Source of the DNA: Acinetobacter nectaris CIP 110549
Lineage (GTDB): Bacteria; Pseudomonadota; Gammaproteobacteria; Pseudomonadales; Moraxellaceae
NCBI RefSeq assembly: GCF_000488215.1
Contig: NZ_KI530712.1
Location: 1 to 64,000 of the forward strand
DNA: 64,000 nucleotides
Direction of reading: 5' to 3'
Shown: positions 62,140 to 64,000 of the stretch, in pieces
How the letters are laid out: each line of letters opens with the position of its first letter
Position numbering within the stretch: position 1 is the first letter of the stretch
The notes under the pieces: generated by a model
Seen by the model: the letters and a program-made list of their open reading frames with translations, nothing else
Databases searched by the model: none
Told to the model about the DNA's origin: nothing
Position numbers and translations under genes: made by a program

Positions 62140-62635
62140 AGTCGCTATTGCATTGCTGACCGCATCAAGTGCACTGTTCTACGGTGTACGAACTGATGAG
62201 GGGTTTACCTCCAAACCTGTTCGTCCAACCCAAGGCGATGTCCCAACTATTGGTCACGGTACCACGGTCTATCCAAACGGCAAAACAGTCACGATGCACG
62301 ACCAGTCCATCTCAAGACAAACTGCCGACTACTATTTAAAAGACCATATCTCAAAAGTAGAGAAGCAATTCAAGCACTCAATTCCACACGTAAAACTCGC
62401 TCAAAGTGAGTATGACGCTTACATCGATTTCGTGTACCAATTCGGTATTGGCACTTTCAATCAATCTTCAATGAGAACCAACTTACTTCAAGGAAATTAC
62501 GTCCAAGCCTGTAAAGCACTTCTGAAATATAAATACACAGCAGGGCGTGACTGTTCAATCCGTTCAAATAACTGCTATGGCGTGTATGTACGTCAAAACA
62601 ACCGTTATGAGAAATGCATGGAGGCAAACCAATGA
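62123..62635 (+). CDS. Endolysin, GH24 lysozyme with SAR-type N-terminus
   Basis: 170 residues. The N-terminal VAIALLTASSALFYGVR is a weakly hydrophobic, Ala-rich membrane segment typical of signal-arrest-release endolysins. The catalytic region has Glu in RTDEGF and then GDVPTIGHGT, the E-(8)-D/C-T spacing of GH24 lysozymes. Cys residues downstream (VQACKALLK, GRDCSIRSNNC, EKC) may form the activating or stabilising disulfides. Cleaves peptidoglycan once released. Confidence 0.9.
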   Translation: MNTRNKVAIALLTASSALFYGVRTDEGFTSKPVRPTQGDVPTIGHGTTVYPNGKTVTMHDQSISRQTADYYLKDHISKVEKQFKHSIPHVKLAQSEYDAYIDFVYQFGIGTFNQSSMRTNLLQGNYVQACKALLKYKYTAGRDCSIRSNNCYGVYVRQNNRYEKCMEANQ

Positions 62636-63105
62636 CCTATCTATTACTGGCCCTGAAATACTGGCGAGAGTGCTTCATTGCATTACTCGCTTTTTTAATC
62701 CTGTGCTTACTTATGATTTTGAATCACAAAGATGAAGTGATCGAAAAACAGAAGCAAGAGCATATCACTTATGTGCAAACGCAAACTGAGCTCAACTTAA
62801 AAGCTCAGGTCGCAGCACGTGAAAAAGAGAAAGAATATCAAAATCAAATCATTCTAGCCGAGAGGAATTACAGTGAAAAAATTAAACAAATCTCACATGA
62901 TGCTCGCATTGCTGAGTCTCATGCTAACAGCTTGTCAAAGCAACTTGCCACAGCAAACAAGCGTTTGCCCACAGTTACCCGAGAAGCCGAAACACAATAT
63001 GCCCAAAAGCTCTCAAACGTATTCGATCAATGCGTCACAGAATATCGAAAAATGGCAGAAAGAGCTGATGGACACGAAGCTGATGCTAGGCGATTAGTAT
63101 ATTAA
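62632..63105 (+). CDS. Rz-like inner-membrane spanin
   Basis: 157 residues from the ATG at 62632 (GGAGG upstream, overlap with endolysin stop). One N-terminal membrane helix (CFIALLAFLILCLLMIL), then a long charged coiled coil through the periplasm (about residues 38-120). This is the i-spanin layout. The gene fully contains the Rz1-like frame. Its last 20 bp overlap the end of the convergent HEPN-like gene. Confidence 0.85.
   Translation: MTYLLLALKYWRECFIALLAFLILCLLMILNHKDEVIEKQKQEHITYVQTQTELNLKAQVAAREKEKEYQNQIILAERNYSEKIKQISHDARIAESHANSLSKQLATANKRLPTVTREAETQYAQKLSNVFDQCVTEYRKMAERADGHEADARRLVY
62873..63097 (+). CDS. Rz1-like outer-membrane lipoprotein spanin, nested in Rz
   Basis: 74 residues in the +1 frame inside Rz. 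Lipoprotein signal ending SLMLTAC (Cys at 21) followed by a Pro/Gln-rich chain (QLPEKPKHNMP), the typical o-spanin composition. GAGG lies upstream of the ATG. Together with Rz it would fuse inner and outer membranes at the last step of lysis. Confidence 0.85.
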   Translation: MKKLNKSHMMLALLSLMLTACQSNLPQQTSVCPQLPEKPKHNMPKSSQTYSINASQNIEKWQKELMDTKLMLGD

Positions 63106-63763
63106 AAATTTTTCTAACTAAATTGTAATATTCATTAGTAATCCATTCGATAAAAAAAATGGTTTGCTTAATATGAGACTTGATTGGCTTATCTTCAACT
63201 AGTTTTAGAATAACTTTTTCTGAAAACTTATAAGTATTTGTACGAATAGCATAGGTATTATTATGCACTAGAGCATTTCTAAAAAAAATTAGTCCATGCC
63301 ATAAGTTACTAGACTCTTGGCTAATAATATTTTCTTTCTCAAGTTCTTTTACTATGTTTCGTAGGGTGCTATATCGATCTATCCTCTCTGCTATGACAGG
63401 TAGTTTTTTGGTTAAAATATCTTTTAGACAATACTCGAGTGCTGACATAATATTAATAAAACTATTAGTAAATAATCGTATTATTTCAATCTCAAAATCA
63501 TTTTTTAACCTAGCTTGATTGCTGCTGGATTCTAAGTTGAGTTGATTTTGAAAATTATTGCTACGATACTCTTTTCTATAGAATGTTAATAACCTATGGT
63601 CTCTACAGATTATTTTTTGAGCAATATCAAGGAAAAATAAAAACAAGTCTTTATCTTCTATGCTAATTTCTTTAATTAAAGCCTTTTGTAAAAAATTAAT
63701 TTTTTCTTGTAAAAGTAAGTTTGCATTCTCAGGTGATTCATCAAAAGGTATATTTTTATGCAT
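63086..63763 (-). CDS. HEPN-like protein coupled to the integrase gene
   Basis: 225 residues from the ATG at 63763, which shares its A with the integrase stop (TGATG); GTG at 63772 is in frame but less likely. All-helical, Ile/Leu/Asn-rich and AT-richer than its neighbours. A central helix (NSFINIMSALEYCLKDIL) is followed by GLIFFRNALVHNNTYAI, with RNALVH fitting the R-x4-H signature of HEPN ribonucleases found in defence, abortive-infection and toxin systems. No antitoxin gene is adjacent. Role in exclusion of other phages is inferred. Confidence 0.6.
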   Translation of the reverse strand: MHKNIPFDESPENANLLLQEKINFLQKALIKEISIEDKDLFLFFLDIAQKIICRDHRLLTFYRKEYRSNNFQNQLNLESSSNQARLKNDFEIEIIRLFTNSFINIMSALEYCLKDILTKKLPVIAERIDRYSTLRNIVKELEKENIISQESSNLWHGLIFFRNALVHNNTYAIRTNTYKFSEKVILKLVEDKPIKSHIKQTIFFIEWITNEYYNLVRKIFNILIA

Positions 63764-64000
63764 CACTTCCACCCATCAACCATATCAGCCCAATCCTGTA
63801 GCATCTTTCGTCTATCATCTAAATACTGGGCGTGGTTATATGTTTCTCGAACAACATTTTTATCTACATGCGCTAACTGTAACTCAATCCAATCACTAGG
63901 GTACTTTGCATCATGGAGAAAGGTTGATGCTGTTGCTCTAAAGTCATGGCAAGTTAATTCAGCCAATCCCATCTTATCCAATGCGGAATTGATCGTTGTC
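63763..64000 (-). CDS. Tyrosine integrase, C-terminal part (cut by window edge)
   Basis: 78 residues visible, enough for the catalytic C-terminus. HDFRATASTFLHD gives the H-x-x-R pair, LQLAHVDKN the second His (LAH in place of the commoner LGH), and VRETYNHAQY the tyrosine nucleophile. It integrates the prophage. Its 5' end faces the unseen right attachment site, and the HEPN-like gene follows it directly. Confidence 0.93.
   Translation of the reverse strand, partial: TTINSALDKMGLAELTCHDFRATASTFLHDAKYPSDWIELQLAHVDKNVVRETYNHAQYLDDRRKMLQDWADMVDGWK

Noticed and set aside
23041-64000. tRNA gene as the attachment site
   Set aside because: No tRNA-like cloverleaf was found near the left boundary; the right boundary is outside the window, so the core att sequence cannot be defined.

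Overview
The window reads as chromosome of an Acinetobacter species (AT-rich DNA, trpGDC order, tol and purL genes of Acinetobacter type) carrying a nearly complete lambda-like, long-tailed (siphovirus-type) prophage. The species cannot be settled from the sequence alone. No tRNA, rRNA or CRISPR array was seen.

Chromosomal part (1 to about 23.0 kb). On the minus strand: a Tol-Pal cell-envelope operon (ybgC-tolQ-tolR-tolA, tolA cut by the window edge), ruvAB for Holliday-junction processing and a dGTPase. On the plus strand: a VIT/CCC1-type transporter, two tandem paralogous ProP-like MFS transporters, purL, a glutathione S-transferase and a SohB-like peptidase. Then a HAD acid phosphatase and an L,D-transpeptidase (minus), hemE (plus), folE, an Smr-domain protein and the trpG-trpD-trpC tryptophan operon (minus). 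Most units end in clear rho-independent hairpins.

Prophage (about 23.04 kb to beyond 64.0 kb). The left boundary lies just upstream of trpG, near a perfect tandem 12-bp repeat. The leftward early operon carries an excisionase-like HTH protein, small zinc-ribbon proteins, SSB, a PD-(D/E)XK exonuclease and an ERF annealing protein. It starts at a well-formed pL. The immunity region has a CI-type S24 repressor, a Cro-like protein and six 16-bp operators, three on each side. The rightward early operon holds an Rha/KilAC antirepressor-like gene, replication genes, a cytosine methyltransferase, a VRR-NUC nuclease and a Q-type antiterminator. Directly behind Q lie a strong pR'-like promoter, a pause-like element and a tR'-like terminator, followed by about 0.7 kb of structured non-coding DNA.

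The late operon runs through terminase, portal, head, connector and tail genes in the classical lambda order (tail tube, G/GT with a canonical GGGAAAG frameshift site, tape measure, M, L, K, I, J). It ends with holin, SAR-type endolysin and nested Rz/Rz1 spanins. Along it sit at least a dozen hairpin-plus-T-tract modules between genes, so expression should depend on Q antitermination. The integrase, cut by the right edge, is followed by a translationally coupled gene with a HEPN-like RNALVH motif.

Accessory genes with no obvious structural role are spread through the prophage. They include a P22-type antirepressor in the middle of the tail genes whose leader has two interleaved complementary segments (a C4-like antisense arrangement), the HEPN-like protein in the int operon, secreted proteins behind cI and before the tape measure gene, and a fibre-like gene between M and L. 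These are the best places to look for undescribed biology.
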